Below, one piece after another: positions 18,251 through 27,411 of a stretch of 64,000 nucleotides of DNA; the first letter of the stretch is position 1; every line of letters begins with the position of its first letter. Made by a program: the position numbers and the translations under genes. The DNA comes from Robiginitomaculum sp. Lineage in GTDB: Bacteria > Pseudomonadota > Alphaproteobacteria > Caulobacterales > Maricaulaceae. The notes beneath the pieces were generated by a model. It saw only the letters and a program-made list of their open reading frames with translations. It ran no database searches and was not told the origin of the DNA. Location: NCBI GenBank assembly GCA_026982415.1, contig JALSHE010000036.1, forward strand, positions 1-64,000, given 5' to 3'.

Positions 18251-18952
18251 TCAAGCACGCCTTTGCAGCGCTTTGCTGTCTTGGCGCAAAGCTTCTAGAA
18301 GTACAGGCGCCAGCTCTATAGTGGCCGCACTTGATTCCAATATACCGCCCAGCGCTGGCGCAGCGCCCAGAAAATCACGTATTGTTCCTGACAAAAGCTC
18401 ATAAGTCTCAAACCCGTCTTTTTCGCAACTAGCTTGGCCTATTTGGGCGATCATCAGCGGATCAAATTTGGCCACGCGCGCCCGAATTGCATCAAGCATC
18501 CAGTAGGCACGCATAAATTTATCACCCTGACTATCATACATCATGAGTGCTGCATCTGCCGCACCCGCCAGCCTGATATGGGCGGGCGTACATCCGGCTC
18601 TCGCACCGATAAATACCCAGTCATAGCTTAGAGACAAGGCCGCCAAGGAACCCAATAGCGTGTCCAGGTCAGTTTCACCCGTACAAACGGCGGTAAAATG
18701 TTCGTTATTATTCACATATTTGGCGTCCAACATTTGGGCTTTGCCGTCCAGAACATCGGATAAAGTCGCTCCAACCACGATGCCAGCCTTATCCATCAGG
18801 TGTCCACCCATCTGGTCGATCATTAACACGGTTTCGCCCCGCATTGCCGCCGCCTTGGCCAAAGCCAAAACCAGATCTGCACTCCACAGACCATCATCAA
18901 CCGCAAATACAGGTATCAGTCGACCATCGGGTCGATTGTTCAGAACGGACAT
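18251..18952 (-). CDS. MinD/ParA-like protein lacking the Walker A lysines
   Basis: 233-aa protein with the outline of the MinD/ParA/FlhG fold: an N-terminal beta strand and loop, a long helix, then VLMIDQMGG, a middle YDWVFIGARAG strand, and later DAALMMYDSQGDKFMRAYWML. The loop where KGGxGKT should be reads DDGLWSADL, so ATP hydrolysis is unlikely; it may be a pseudo-ATPase. No partner is obvious. The neighbour is sciP, whose homologues often lie among flagellar genes, so a flagellum- or cell-cycle-linked role is possible but unproven. Alternative: unrelated Rossmann-like protein. Confidence 0.5.
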   Translation of the reverse strand: MSVLNNRPDGRLIPVFAVDDGLWSADLVLALAKAAAMRGETVLMIDQMGGHLMDKAGIVVGATLSDVLDGKAQMLDAKYVNNNEHFTAVCTGETDLDTLLGSLAALSLSYDWVFIGARAGCTPAHIRLAGAADAALMMYDSQGDKFMRAYWMLDAIRARVAKFDPLMIAQIGQASCEKDGFETYELLSGTIRDFLGAAPALGGILESSAATIELAPVLLEALRQDSKALQRRA

Positions 18953-19074
18953 ATATTTTCACCTAATTATCATGCACTTTTGTGCTTTTTATATGGTGAA
19001 GCTATAACTGGTAATTTTTAATAAAAAGATAAAATAACTAAATAAAACAGGTATTTAAATTATATTTAAACAAT

Positions 19075-19108
19075 AAAAAACCACCGTTTACTTTCGCATC
19101 GGTGGTTT
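19075..19108 (-). terminator. Intrinsic terminator after sciP
   Basis: Read on the minus strand, AAACCACCG pairs with CGGTGGTTT around a 13-base loop and is followed by TTTTATTG. It lies 22 bp past the sciP stop. The surrounding 18953-19074 is AT-rich and contains the start region of the MinD-like gene but no other gene. Confidence 0.85.
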
Positions 19109-19129
19109 ATTAAAATTGCTTACCTTGTC

Positions 19130-19387
19130 TTACCGGTAGCTTTGTATCCGTGTTGTCCGCAGACCTGAAATCCCGTGGGATTCGATCGACCGCTGCCACG
19201 CTAAAAATTCTTCGGACGACAATCCGTAACGCTCGCAAGCACCGTCCAGTGTCAACAAGCCGCCGCGCACTGCAGCAACCACTTCGGCTTTACGCCTAAT
19301 TACCCACCTTACTGTATCTGGCTTCGGGAGGTCAGCCAGCGTTAGCGGGGTACCTTCCGGTCCAATTACCACATTCTCTCTAATCAT
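19130..19387 (-). CDS. sciP: CtrA inhibitor SciP (DUF1153)
   Basis: Small 85-aa helix-turn-helix protein that binds the cell-cycle regulator CtrA and blocks its recruitment of RNA polymerase at the swarmer-to-stalked stage. The sequence follows the family closely: VVIGPEGTPLTLADLP, RWVIRRKAEVVAAVRGGLL, GACERYGLSSEEFLAWQR and LRTTRIQ near the end. It is found throughout the alphaproteobacteria and its presence places the genome there. It is a single-gene unit with its own terminator and a 293-bp upstream region that holds CtrA-box-like and GANTC sequences (GATTC at 19580-19584). Confidence 0.95.
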   Translation of the reverse strand: MIRENVVIGPEGTPLTLADLPKPDTVRWVIRRKAEVVAAVRGGLLTLDGACERYGLSSEEFLAWQRSIESHGISGLRTTRIQSYR

Positions 19388-19471
19388 TGTTTCTCACCAC
19401 TTTTAAGCGACCCCGTCTTTTTAATCTGCAGGACCCCGTGTTTCTTATATGTCTGTTGTAGTCCCAGTTTA

Positions 19472-19487
19472 TTAAAAACACCCTAAC
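19472..19487. promoter_or_regulatory. CtrA-box-like site upstream of sciP
   Basis: TTAA, seven bases, CTAAC matches the CtrA consensus TTAA-N7-TTAAC with one mismatch. It lies about 85 bp upstream of the sciP start. A CcrM-type GANTC site, GATTC, is at 19580-19584. In Caulobacter sciP is under CtrA control, so such a site is expected. The match is short and could be chance in this AT-rich region. Confidence 0.4.
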
Positions 19488-19543
19488 AAAGCGACAAAAT
19501 ACCTAATAAAAACAAATGTTTACAAAGGTTAACGCCAACAAAT

Positions 19544-19559
19544 AGTGTTAAAAAACACT
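19544..19559. promoter_or_regulatory. Perfect 6-bp inverted repeat in the sciP/mnmA divergent region
   Basis: AGTGTT, AAAA, AACACT forms a compact palindrome about midway between the divergent sciP and mnmA genes. It may be a protein-binding site. No regulator can be assigned. Confidence 0.3.
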
Positions 19560-19680
19560 TACGATTTTTATAAGGTTTTGATTCTATTGCGTTTTTCCGT
19601 GGCCATTTCTTAACATTTGTCCAAAAGAAATATGTGTGTACGTCTCGACTTATGAACATTTGCTCCCTATTTAGGCGGTT

Positions 19681-20844
19681 ATGAACGAAATTTTGTCGAA
19701 AAATATTGCCAAAACCCTAAATTCTTTAGGATTTGCCAAAGCCTGCAAGGACACCCGCGTCGTGGTGGCCATGTCCGGCGGGGTGGATAGCTCGGTCTGC
19801 GCGGCTATGCTGGCCAAAGAGGGTTATGAGGTTATCGGCATTACCCTGCAGCTCTATGACCACGGTGCCGCAATCCAAAAGGCAAAGGCCTGCTGCTCCG
19901 GCCAAGACATTTATGACGCCAAACGCGTGGCCGAAATGTGCGGTTTCCCCCATTATGTACTCGATTATGAGAGCAAGTTTTCAGATGCCGTCATGGACGA
20001 CTTCGCCGATACCTATCTAAAAGGCGCAACGCCCATCCCGTGTGTGCGTTGTAACCAAACCGTAAAGTTTCGCGACCTCTTACAGGTGGCCAAAGACCTA
20101 GGCGCAGACTGTATGGCCACCGGGCATTATGTGCGCCGCCTTGACGGCGATCTTGGCGCAGAGCTACACCGCGCCGTGGACACCACCAAGGATCAGTCCT
20201 ATTTCCTATTCACGACCAGCCAAGAGCAATTGGACTTTCTGCGCTTTCCCTTAGGCGGCTATGATAAATCCGAAACCCGTGCCTTGGCCGTAGAGCTTGG
20301 CCTGTCTATTGCCGCCAAGCCCGATAGCCAAGACATATGCTTTGTACCAACTGGAAAATACACCGACGTGATCAAGAAACTGCGCCCGGACGCAGCGGAT
20401 CCCGGCGAGGTCGTGCATGTGGACGGCACAGTGCTTGGCACACACGAAGGCATCATGCACTATACTATCGGCCAAAGACGCGGACTAAATATCCCTGACG
20501 GCTCCGGCCAAGACCCGCTCTATGTGCTACGCTTGGACGCAACCAAGAAACAAGTTATTGTCGGGCCGAGAAAGCAACTCAAGAAAACGCGCATATACTT
20601 TAAAGACGTCAACTGGCTCGGTGCTGGCTTGTTTGAACATGCTTTGGATGGTCGCAACATCATGGTAAAAACCCGCTCCATGCGCCCGCCTGTCCCGGCA
20701 AAATTCACGGCGGTAGGGAATGATATTGCCATCGATTTAGCCAACCCGGAAGAAGGTATAGCCCCTGGCCAAGCCTGTGTGTTCTATGATGCACAAAGAC
20801 CGTCGCGCGTACTCGGCGGTGGTTGGATTGTGGCAGCAGAGTGA
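19681..20844 (+). CDS. mnmA: tRNA-specific 2-thiouridylase MnmA
   Basis: Thiolates U34 of tRNA-Lys, -Glu and -Gln using ATP and a relay sulfur donor. The 387-aa protein has the PP-loop SGGVDS at residues 32-37, catalytic Cys124 in PCVRCN, the second cysteine Cys220 in DSQDICFV, a central GQRRGL segment and the C-terminal barrel. Compared with E. coli MnmA it has about 25 extra N-terminal residues, as in other alphaproteobacteria. Transcribed divergently from sciP. Confidence 0.97.
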   Translation: MNEILSKNIAKTLNSLGFAKACKDTRVVVAMSGGVDSSVCAAMLAKEGYEVIGITLQLYDHGAAIQKAKACCSGQDIYDAKRVAEMCGFPHYVLDYESKFSDAVMDDFADTYLKGATPIPCVRCNQTVKFRDLLQVAKDLGADCMATGHYVRRLDGDLGAELHRAVDTTKDQSYFLFTTSQEQLDFLRFPLGGYDKSETRALAVELGLSIAAKPDSQDICFVPTGKYTDVIKKLRPDAADPGEVVHVDGTVLGTHEGIMHYTIGQRRGLNIPDGSGQDPLYVLRLDATKKQVIVGPRKQLKKTRIYFKDVNWLGAGLFEHALDGRNIMVKTRSMRPPVPAKFTAVGNDIAIDLANPEEGIAPGQACVFYDAQRPSRVLGGGWIVAAE

Positions 20845-20936
20845 AAGGAATGAGGACAAGATGGTTTTCATATGCATTCACCTGACAAACAAAACCCTAT
20901 GATTGGGGTTTGTAATTTACCGCCGGGTTTTTTCAC

Positions 20937-21959
20937 ATGAGTGAGGCGGGGTATTTGGTTGTGACGGCACAACGGGCTTCTGATTTGATATATGAACTGT
21001 GCGCACAGTCGGCACAGGATATTAGGCCGGGGGTTTGGCCGGGAATTTGGCCGGGAATTTGGATAGTGCCTGATAATGTTTGTCCAGCCGTGCCTTTGGC
21101 ATTGGCATGTGCCGGGGCAGATTTACGGTTTGTTGATATTGCTGCCGAAAGCTTATGTTTAGATACCAATAAAGTGGCTGAACTGGCCAAAAAAGAACAC
21201 ATAGCGGGCGTGGTTTATGTGCGGACATTCGGCATGGGTGCTTTTGCACAAAATGATCTCACCAATTTGCGAGCAGTTTTGCCGGACGCAATATTGATTG
21301 ATGATTGTTGTATAGGCATACCGCAAACACAAATGCCTGAAACACAAAATGCGGCGGATGTGATTTTGTACAGCACCGGCTACGGAAAGACACTGGATTT
21401 GGGTGGTGGGGCTTACGGGTTTTTTAAATCAGATATGGGTTTTAAAGCAGGCGTGCAGGCATTGGCGGCGCAAGCTTTTGAAGCTTTGCTTACGCAATCA
21501 AACGAGGCGATAAAGGGTCGGGTTCCCGTTTTTGCAAATTATAATTTTACGGCGCCCGGATTTTCAGTGGAAGGTATTCCGCCCGCTCAAGATTGGCTGG
21601 AATACTGCAAGTCTATCAAGATGCAATTGCCAGACAGATTGGCACAGAAGGCAAAATTAAATGCAATCTACGCAAATGGACTAGCCCCATTCTCGCCTCT
21701 CTCTGATGATTTCCAAAACTGGCGGTTCCATATATTTGTGCAAAACCAAGAGCAAGTCCTCGAAGCTTTGTTCAGTGCGGGTCTGTTCGCGTCCAACCAT
21801 TACTCATCTGTGTCTAAACTCTGGGACTTAAAGCCCGGCATAGTGTCGCAGAAAATCGAGAAAAACATCATAAACTTGTTTAATGACCAGCACTTTAGCG
21901 CTAAGCAAGCGAGGCAGGCGGTGGCCATCATCAATGAAATTGGCAAACCGCTTAGATAA
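20937..21959 (+). CDS. DegT/DnrJ/EryC1-type PLP-dependent aminotransferase
   Basis: 340-aa protein resembling the sugar aminotransferases that build amino sugars for surface glycans. Visible are the strand/loop FVDIAAESLCLD, the PLP-phosphate region AILIDDCC and the segment STGYGKTLDLGGGAYGF, where the lysine corresponds to the usual Schiff-base lysine. A tandem insert, GVWPGIWPGIW near residues 32-42, comes from a 12-bp DNA repeat and is not part of the family. 22 bp before the sulfotransferase gene. The group aminotransferase, sulfotransferase, glycosyltransferase suggests a lipid-linked amino-sugar or sulfated surface modification. Confidence 0.72.
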   Translation: MSEAGYLVVTAQRASDLIYELCAQSAQDIRPGVWPGIWPGIWIVPDNVCPAVPLALACAGADLRFVDIAAESLCLDTNKVAELAKKEHIAGVVYVRTFGMGAFAQNDLTNLRAVLPDAILIDDCCIGIPQTQMPETQNAADVILYSTGYGKTLDLGGGAYGFFKSDMGFKAGVQALAAQAFEALLTQSNEAIKGRVPVFANYNFTAPGFSVEGIPPAQDWLEYCKSIKMQLPDRLAQKAKLNAIYANGLAPFSPLSDDFQNWRFHIFVQNQEQVLEALFSAGLFASNHYSSVSKLWDLKPGIVSQKIEKNIINLFNDQHFSAKQARQAVAIINEIGKPLR

Positions 21960-21981
21960 CAAATACCAAAACGGGCGGAAT

Positions 21982-22983
21982 ATGAAATTTGCTTTTTTAA
22001 TGTGTACGGAACGATCCGGGTCCAACTTTATTGTGTCCCTGATGAACGGTCATCCCGAAATTTCCGGGCCGCCGTCGTCGCATTTATTTCGCCTGTTCGG
22101 CTTAAATGCCCATAATTATTATCCGATACACCGCGAAAAAAACTGGCAAGCATTTACATCTGATCTGGTCGCGGGTCAGGAAAATATGTTGTCAGAGTGG
22201 GAGACAAAAATTGAAGCGGCGGAACTGGATACTGCTTGCCCGAACCGCACCATGCGCGAAGCCTTGGATTACACCTATGATAAAGAATGCCGAGGCAATG
22301 AACAATTAAGCTTCGTGAAAGAAAACTATACGCATTCAGTTATCGCGTTTTTACTGGCAACTTGGCCGGACGCTCAATTTATTTTCCAAATTCGTGACCC
22401 GCGTGATGTTGCAGCAAGCTGGATCAAAACTAGAGAGACAGTGGGTGGTATCAAAGAAGCGATACAGACATGGGTTAAGGATCAAACCGAAAGTCTGCGC
22501 TATTTCAACCAAATGAGTATTTCAGGCCGTGCCTTGCAAATCAGATATGAAGATTTGGTTGCAGACACGTCCGATACGGCACAAAAACTTTGTCAGCATG
22601 TTGGTGTCAAATACGACAAGGTGATGTTGGAGTATTACAAAGACAAGCGTACAGTGAAAAATGCCAAGCGTATTCAAGCATGGGGCAATCTAGCAAAACC
22701 AGTCATGACCAGCAATTTTGGCAAATACAAAAAATCCCTAAGCCAGCACGACATTCGCTATATTGAACTTAACTGCCATGAACTCATGACGAAGTTTGGG
22801 TACGCACTTGATACAGATGTCGGGGCATTAACGCAGAGCCAACGCACCATAGAAATTACCGAATTAGAAAACAAATTAAGTGCTGGAATTTCTGCTACTG
22901 AGATTTCGAAAGCCGAACTTGCTATTCGCACAGGGCGGCTCGCCTTAATAGAACGGGTGAAAAATCGGGTGCCCGTATCATGA
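21982..22983 (+). CDS. Sulfotransferase family protein
   Basis: 333-aa PAPS-dependent sulfotransferase. The 5'-phosphosulfate loop is seen as TERSGSNFIVSLMNGHP near residues 8-24, and the 3'-phosphate-binding motif as FQIRDPRDVAASWIKTR near 131-147. The start at 21982 (ATG with GGGCGGA upstream) is preferred, because an earlier in-frame ATG lies deep inside the preceding gene. It overlaps the next gene by ATGA. The acceptor is unknown; sulfation of a cell-surface glycan or lipid is the likely role given the neighbours. Confidence 0.85.
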   Translation: MKFAFLMCTERSGSNFIVSLMNGHPEISGPPSSHLFRLFGLNAHNYYPIHREKNWQAFTSDLVAGQENMLSEWETKIEAAELDTACPNRTMREALDYTYDKECRGNEQLSFVKENYTHSVIAFLLATWPDAQFIFQIRDPRDVAASWIKTRETVGGIKEAIQTWVKDQTESLRYFNQMSISGRALQIRYEDLVADTSDTAQKLCQHVGVKYDKVMLEYYKDKRTVKNAKRIQAWGNLAKPVMTSNFGKYKKSLSQHDIRYIELNCHELMTKFGYALDTDVGALTQSQRTIEITELENKLSAGISATEISKAELAIRTGRLALIERVKNRVPVS

Positions 22984-23936
22984 CGTTATCTGTCCCGACC
23001 TATAGCATTGTTGTCCCCGTCTACAATAGTGGGGCGCGTTTGCGCGAATTGGTGGAGCGGCTTGTAGCTGTGTTTAAATCACATGTGCAGGCTAGCTACG
23101 AAATATTACTGGTCGATGATAGCTCTACCAATGTTGCAACCAAAAAAGCACTCCAAGAATTGGCAAAATTGCCTCATGTAAGTGTCATCACACTCACCCG
23201 TAATTTCGGCAAGCCAGGCGCAGTTATGGCGGGTATGTCGAGATCGCGCGGTGACTGGGTGGTGACCATTGACGATGATTTACAACAACTCCCCGAAGAC
23301 ATCCCAAAACTGATAAAATTTAAAGATCATGATATGGTCACGGCTACCCATAAGAAGAAGAAACACGCAGGGCCGTTTCGGTTCATCAGTAGCGGTATCA
23401 AAACCTGGTTTGACCGTAATATTCTGGGCTATAAAACACCCTTTTCACCGCTCAAGCTCCTCCGCCGCCCGGTGGTTGACGGTATGTTGTCCATAAAAAC
23501 CAACCGCCCCTTTATCCCGGCTCTCATCCGGCAAGTGACAGACGATATTGTCGCGGTTGAGACTGCTCACGAAGCCACCGCCTACGGGAAATCCCGTTAT
23601 ACATTCGCCCGCAGATGGTCGCAGTTTTCTGATCTTTTGTTCGGTAATTCCGCATTCATGATGCGGGTCTTTGCTGGGGTCGGGTTTGCATTTGCCAGTT
23701 TGGCTTTCTTGTTGGCTGCGACCATATTATGGCGCAAGTTATTCGGCCACCCCATACAGCCCGGCTGGGCATCTTTGATGGTGACCATGCTCTTGGTCGG
23801 CGGTGCCAATTTATTTGCCATAGGCATAAGCGGCCAATATTTCATCCGCATACTGGATATTAGCTCAAACAAACCAGCTTATATAATCCGGGATATAATC
23901 GGTGCGAATTCCAAACGCTCCGCGAAGAAAAAATAA
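22980..23936 (+). CDS. Polyprenyl-phosphate-type family 2 glycosyltransferase (ArnC/GtrB-like)
   Basis: 318-aa protein with an N-terminal GT2 domain (YSIVVPVYNSG, ILLVDDSS, nucleotide-sugar and metal motif VTIDDDLQQ) and two C-terminal transmembrane helices (about 226-250 and 262-285) ending in a YFIRILDISSNKPAYIIRD tail. That combination is the hallmark of enzymes that load a sugar onto undecaprenyl phosphate, such as ArnC and GtrB. ATGA overlap with the sulfotransferase gene. The sugar is unknown; the upstream DegT-type aminotransferase hints at an amino sugar. Confidence 0.85.
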   Translation: MTLSVPTYSIVVPVYNSGARLRELVERLVAVFKSHVQASYEILLVDDSSTNVATKKALQELAKLPHVSVITLTRNFGKPGAVMAGMSRSRGDWVVTIDDDLQQLPEDIPKLIKFKDHDMVTATHKKKKHAGPFRFISSGIKTWFDRNILGYKTPFSPLKLLRRPVVDGMLSIKTNRPFIPALIRQVTDDIVAVETAHEATAYGKSRYTFARRWSQFSDLLFGNSAFMMRVFAGVGFAFASLAFLLAATILWRKLFGHPIQPGWASLMVTMLLVGGANLFAIGISGQYFIRILDISSNKPAYIIRDIIGANSKRSAKKK

Positions 23937-24480
23937 CCTGGTCGCACCAAAGCCCAAACCTGACAATAAATTGGCATGAGCCGATATCGGCAGTGTTGTT
24001 GCGCTCAACTTTGTTTTGCTGCTGTGGGCTGGCGCTAGTCCTATCACAATTCTGGGGGCGTTTTTGTGCAAGCTGTATTGGCGCTCGCGAGTTCTGCTCT
24101 GATAAACCGATATTCGGCACCCATTGGGGCCCGGTTTTATTTTACTTGATCGCCTATAGTGTGAGTATGTTGGGAGGAACGCCGGGGTGGGTCGCCATTG
24201 CTGCATTTGCCCCGCTTGCTATATTATCAACCGTATCATTTTTATGACAGCTTTGGGCACATATGGGTTTGATAACAATAGGGAGAAGATAAAAATCAAT
24301 CAGGCAGAATAGCACCAAACACAAGGTCAAAAAGAAACCATGGTACCCGTATAATCTTGGCAAAGTGACCGGTTTTGTCTATGATAATATTGTCATTTGC
24401 AGCATTTTGGGCAGACGGTTTCACAGCTTTGAAGAACGTATTTGCCGAGACAAAACTTCACCCCGCACGCATTGTAAAGC
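23937..24480. other. Gene-poor stretch after the glycosyltransferase
   Basis: No intact gene can be supported here. Short hydrophobic fragments occur in shifting frames. One (about 23988-24091) would read as VVALNFVLLLWAGASP before a stop; another (24117-24247) as GPVLFYLIAYSVSMLGG. They look like pieces of a membrane-protein gene broken by frameshifts, but no family can be named. The nearest complete genes lie on either side. Confidence 0.35.
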
Positions 24481-24846
24481 ATATGCAGAGCTACGCCCAT
24501 ATATATTTTCTTGCTGGTTCTGCTTTTTGCTGCAAATTTATTGGCCTCAACACTTAGCGAGTTTCAGTCGAAAAGCATAAATTGGAAGTGGTCAACTGCT
24601 GCGGCTTATGTACTTTGCTTGCCCCTGTTCGCCAAAGGTATCACACTGGTAAAATCGACCATATTGCGCCGGATAAGTTGGGGACTATACGGGGTTCAAT
24701 TGGCGCAAGGTGCCGGTTATTTTGGCGTATCTTTTCTGGTATTCAAAACTTTTTTAATCAGACAGTTCTTACCTCTCCTTTACCCATCCTTTACTTTGGC
24801 ACTTTACATTCCCTTAAGATTTCCAACTGGACTTAAGGAGGCTTTT
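24481..24846 (+). pseudogene. Possible relic of an SMR/ArnE-like small membrane protein, open into ftsK
   Basis: An open frame without a clear start gives about 120 residues with four hydrophobic stretches: [54 protein letters not shown] and [15 protein letters not shown]. Spacing and the small-residue pattern in the third segment resemble EmrE-family or ArnE/ArnF flippase subunits. There is no stop before the ftsK start, so the frame runs straight on into it. It may be a decayed gene whose end was lost, an N-terminal extension of FtsK, or chance. Its place after an ArnC-like gene makes an ArnE/F-like origin attractive. Confidence 0.25.
24835..24841 (+). promoter_or_regulatory. Strong ribosome binding site that fixes the ftsK start
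   Basis: AAGGAGG, a full Shine-Dalgarno sequence, lies five bases before the GTG at 24847. It argues that translation of ftsK begins there and not further upstream in the same open frame. Confidence 0.8.
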
Positions 24847-27303
24847 GTGAATACGGCGACGACAAGCTTTGAGGAACCCGCATTTGACCCGCAATTAATG
24901 GACGGTGTCATCACGTCATCTGGTGCTTTGCGCCGTGCGATTGGGGCCTGTCTTATAGGAGGTTTCGGGGCTATTTTACTCATTGCTATAGTTACGTTTT
25001 CCCCCTTCGATGCAACCGGAGATACGGCTAGCCTAAACGCTGAAATGGGTGTTGAGCTTTCCAATTTCCTAGGCCGCCCAGGTGCAAACCTTGCGAATTT
25101 CTTCTTGCAGCTATTAGGCTGGGCCGCATTCCCCCTCGGCTTGTTGATGATGTTTGCGGCGGCGCGCGCCGTGCTAAAGCCGCGTTTGGGTATTACAAAA
25201 TGGGCGACATTTAGACGGAGCGCATTATTGCTCATGACCGTATTTTTCTTGGCGGTGTTCTTGGCCGCATTCCCGATCCCGCAAAGCTGGCCCATGGGTG
25301 CGGGGCTTGGTGGCTGGATTGGCGATATGGTGTTTTTGGGCGCTAAAAACATGTTCCTCAATATAGGCGCATCCGCAACAATCGCAGGCGGTATCGCTGC
25401 CGTGCTGGCTTTTATCGGCCTAGGTTATTGCTTTGGCCGTTTCATTGGGGTAGTTGGTCGCGATGTTGCCGAAGTTCTGGATGCTGCCGGGCTTCTCTGG
25501 GCGATATTTCGCGTTCGCTTGGATCAAACCATCCGTTTTTTCCGCAGGCGTTTCCAGAAATCCTATGTGGACCCGCTGGAAACCGCAGGCTTTGACAATA
25601 AACGGGTCTGGGTGGAAACACCAGGTGTTGCGCCAGCCCACACACCTGAACCAGAAGTACAGTACGAACCTGCACAAGCGCCAGTCGAGCCGTCCGCCTC
25701 TGAGCTTTTACATGCGACACCAGAACAAACAGCGCAAACTGCCACAGCCATGCACAAACGCCCAAAAAATGCGCCCAAATACAACTTTCCCAAAAATGGA
25801 AAATTTGTCCTGCCGCAAATTGATCTCTTGAAAACCCCGCCGCCGCGCGTGGCTGTGGTTGATGCGGGCGCGTTGCAAAAATCCGCCGAAGAGCTGGGCA
25901 ATGTACTGATCGATTTTGGTGTCAAAGGCGAAATAGGTCGGGTGCGCCCAGGCCCCGTTGTCACCCTATATGAGTTTGAACCAGCCCCCGGCGTCAAGTC
26001 AGCGCGGGTGATTAATTTGGCCGACGATATTGCCCGCTCTATGGCGGCACGTTCGGCGCGGGTTGCCGTAGTACGTGGCCGTAATGCCATCGGTATTGAG
26101 CTGCCCAACCGCCGCCGCGAGACCGTGTTTTTGCGCGATATGTTGGCCAGCCGGGACTTTAAAAATACAGGTGCGAGCTTGCCAATTGCGCTGGGCGAAG
26201 ATATTGGCGGCAAGCCGTTTTTTGCAGACCTCGCTAAAATGCCGCATTTATTGGTAGCGGGTACAACGGGGTCGGGTAAGTCGGTCGGCATCAATGCCAT
26301 GATTTTATCGCTGATGTATTCCCTATCACCGGATGAATGTAAATTCATCATGATCGACCCAAAAATGTTGGAGCTGTCCATTTACGACGGCGCACCGCAC
26401 TTGCTGACCCCGGTTGTGACCAACCCGAAAAAAGCTGTGGTAGCGCTGAAATGGACCGTGCGCGAAATGGAAAACCGCTACCGCAATATGTCCAAAGTTG
26501 GTGTGCGCTCTATCTCTGGCTATAACGAGAAAGTCCGCGAAGCCTCAAAAACAGGCGCACCCGTCACCCGCACCGTTATGACAGGTTTCGATAAACAAAC
26601 CGGTGAAGCCATGTACGAAACCCAAACACTAGAGATGGAGTTCATGCCGTTCATTGTCGTGGTTATCGACGAAATGGCCGACTTGATGATGGTAGCGGGC
26701 AAGGACATTGAGGGCACCGTACAACGCCTAGCGCAAATGGCGCGGGCGGCGGGCATTCACCTGATTATGGCAACCCAAAGGCCGTCCGTGGATGTGATCA
26801 CGGGCACAATTAAAGCCAATTTCCCGACCCGGATTTCCTTCTCGGTCAGCTCTAAAATCGATAGCCGCACAATCCTCGGTGAGCAAGGAGCAGAGCAGTT
26901 GCTCGGTATGGGCGATATGCTCTATATGGCCTCAGGCCGAAAACCACGCCGCCTACATGGGCCGTTCGTCAGCGATGATGAGGTGGAAAAAATTGCAAAT
27001 TTTGTCAAAGCCCAAGGCGCGCCAAGCTATTTGGAGGACATCACCGTAGACACCGAAGAAGAAGCGGCAGCAGGCGGCCCAGCAACTGGCAACGCAGAGT
27101 CCGGCGATGAGACCTTCGACAAAGCCGTGGCCATTGTTGCTCACGACCGCAAATGCTCCACCAGCTATATCCAACGCAGATTATCCATAGGCTACAACCG
27201 CGCCGCCAATATAGTAGAGCGCATGGAAGCCGAAGGCATGATCAGCGAAGCCGGCGCAGGCGGTAAACGAGAAATACTCCTGCCTGAAGAAGGCGCGTTT
27301 TAG
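24847..27303 (+). CDS. ftsK: DNA translocase FtsK
   Basis: Septum-bound DNA pump that clears and decatenates the chromosome terminus during division. The 818-aa protein has four N-terminal membrane helices (about residues 35-200), a Pro-rich linker, the RecA-like motor with Walker A GTTGSGKS and Walker [13 protein letters not shown], and the C-terminal gamma winged-helix domain ([29 protein letters not shown]) that reads KOPS sequences. GTG start chosen from the strong Shine-Dalgarno at 24835. The upstream frame stays open for another 330 bp. Confidence 0.97.
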   Translation: MNTATTSFEEPAFDPQLMDGVITSSGALRRAIGACLIGGFGAILLIAIVTFSPFDATGDTASLNAEMGVELSNFLGRPGANLANFFLQLLGWAAFPLGLLMMFAAARAVLKPRLGITKWATFRRSALLLMTVFFLAVFLAAFPIPQSWPMGAGLGGWIGDMVFLGAKNMFLNIGASATIAGGIAAVLAFIGLGYCFGRFIGVVGRDVAEVLDAAGLLWAIFRVRLDQTIRFFRRRFQKSYVDPLETAGFDNKRVWVETPGVAPAHTPEPEVQYEPAQAPVEPSASELLHATPEQTAQTATAMHKRPKNAPKYNFPKNGKFVLPQIDLLKTPPPRVAVVDAGALQKSAEELGNVLIDFGVKGEIGRVRPGPVVTLYEFEPAPGVKSARVINLADDIARSMAARSARVAVVRGRNAIGIELPNRRRETVFLRDMLASRDFKNTGASLPIALGEDIGGKPFFADLAKMPHLLVAGTTGSGKSVGINAMILSLMYSLSPDECKFIMIDPKMLELSIYDGAPHLLTPVVTNPKKAVVALKWTVREMENRYRNMSKVGVRSISGYNEKVREASKTGAPVTRTVMTGFDKQTGEAMYETQTLEMEFMPFIVVVIDEMADLMMVAGKDIEGTVQRLAQMARAAGIHLIMATQRPSVDVITGTIKANFPTRISFSVSSKIDSRTILGEQGAEQLLGMGDMLYMASGRKPRRLHGPFVSDDEVEKIANFVKAQGAPSYLEDITVDTEEEAAAGGPATGNAESGDETFDKAVAIVAHDRKCSTSYIQRRLSIGYNRAANIVERMEAEGMISEAGAGGKREILLPEEGAF

Positions 27304-27411
27304 AGCCATTCCCCTTGAATTAATTGCACATAAAATGACATTTTTTGAGCGTGATGTTTTTTGAGACGCCCGTTGTTATTATGGGAAGGGTGTTTGGACG
27401 TATACTCGCCC

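Noticed and set aside
23993-24247. 84-codon open frame after the glycosyltransferase
   Set aside because: Starts in a Cys/Arg-rich stretch with no ribosome binding site and becomes hydrophobic only after a likely frame shift; treated as debris and not as a gene.
20937-24846. Considered as a mobile island or prophage remnant
   Set aside because: No integrase, transposase, tRNA or direct-repeat boundary is visible; only a surface-modification gene group followed by decayed sequence.
25563-26381. 272-codon open frame on the minus strand
   Set aside because: It is antisense to the conserved ftsK motor domain and Ser/Arg-rich in a way typical of shadow frames.
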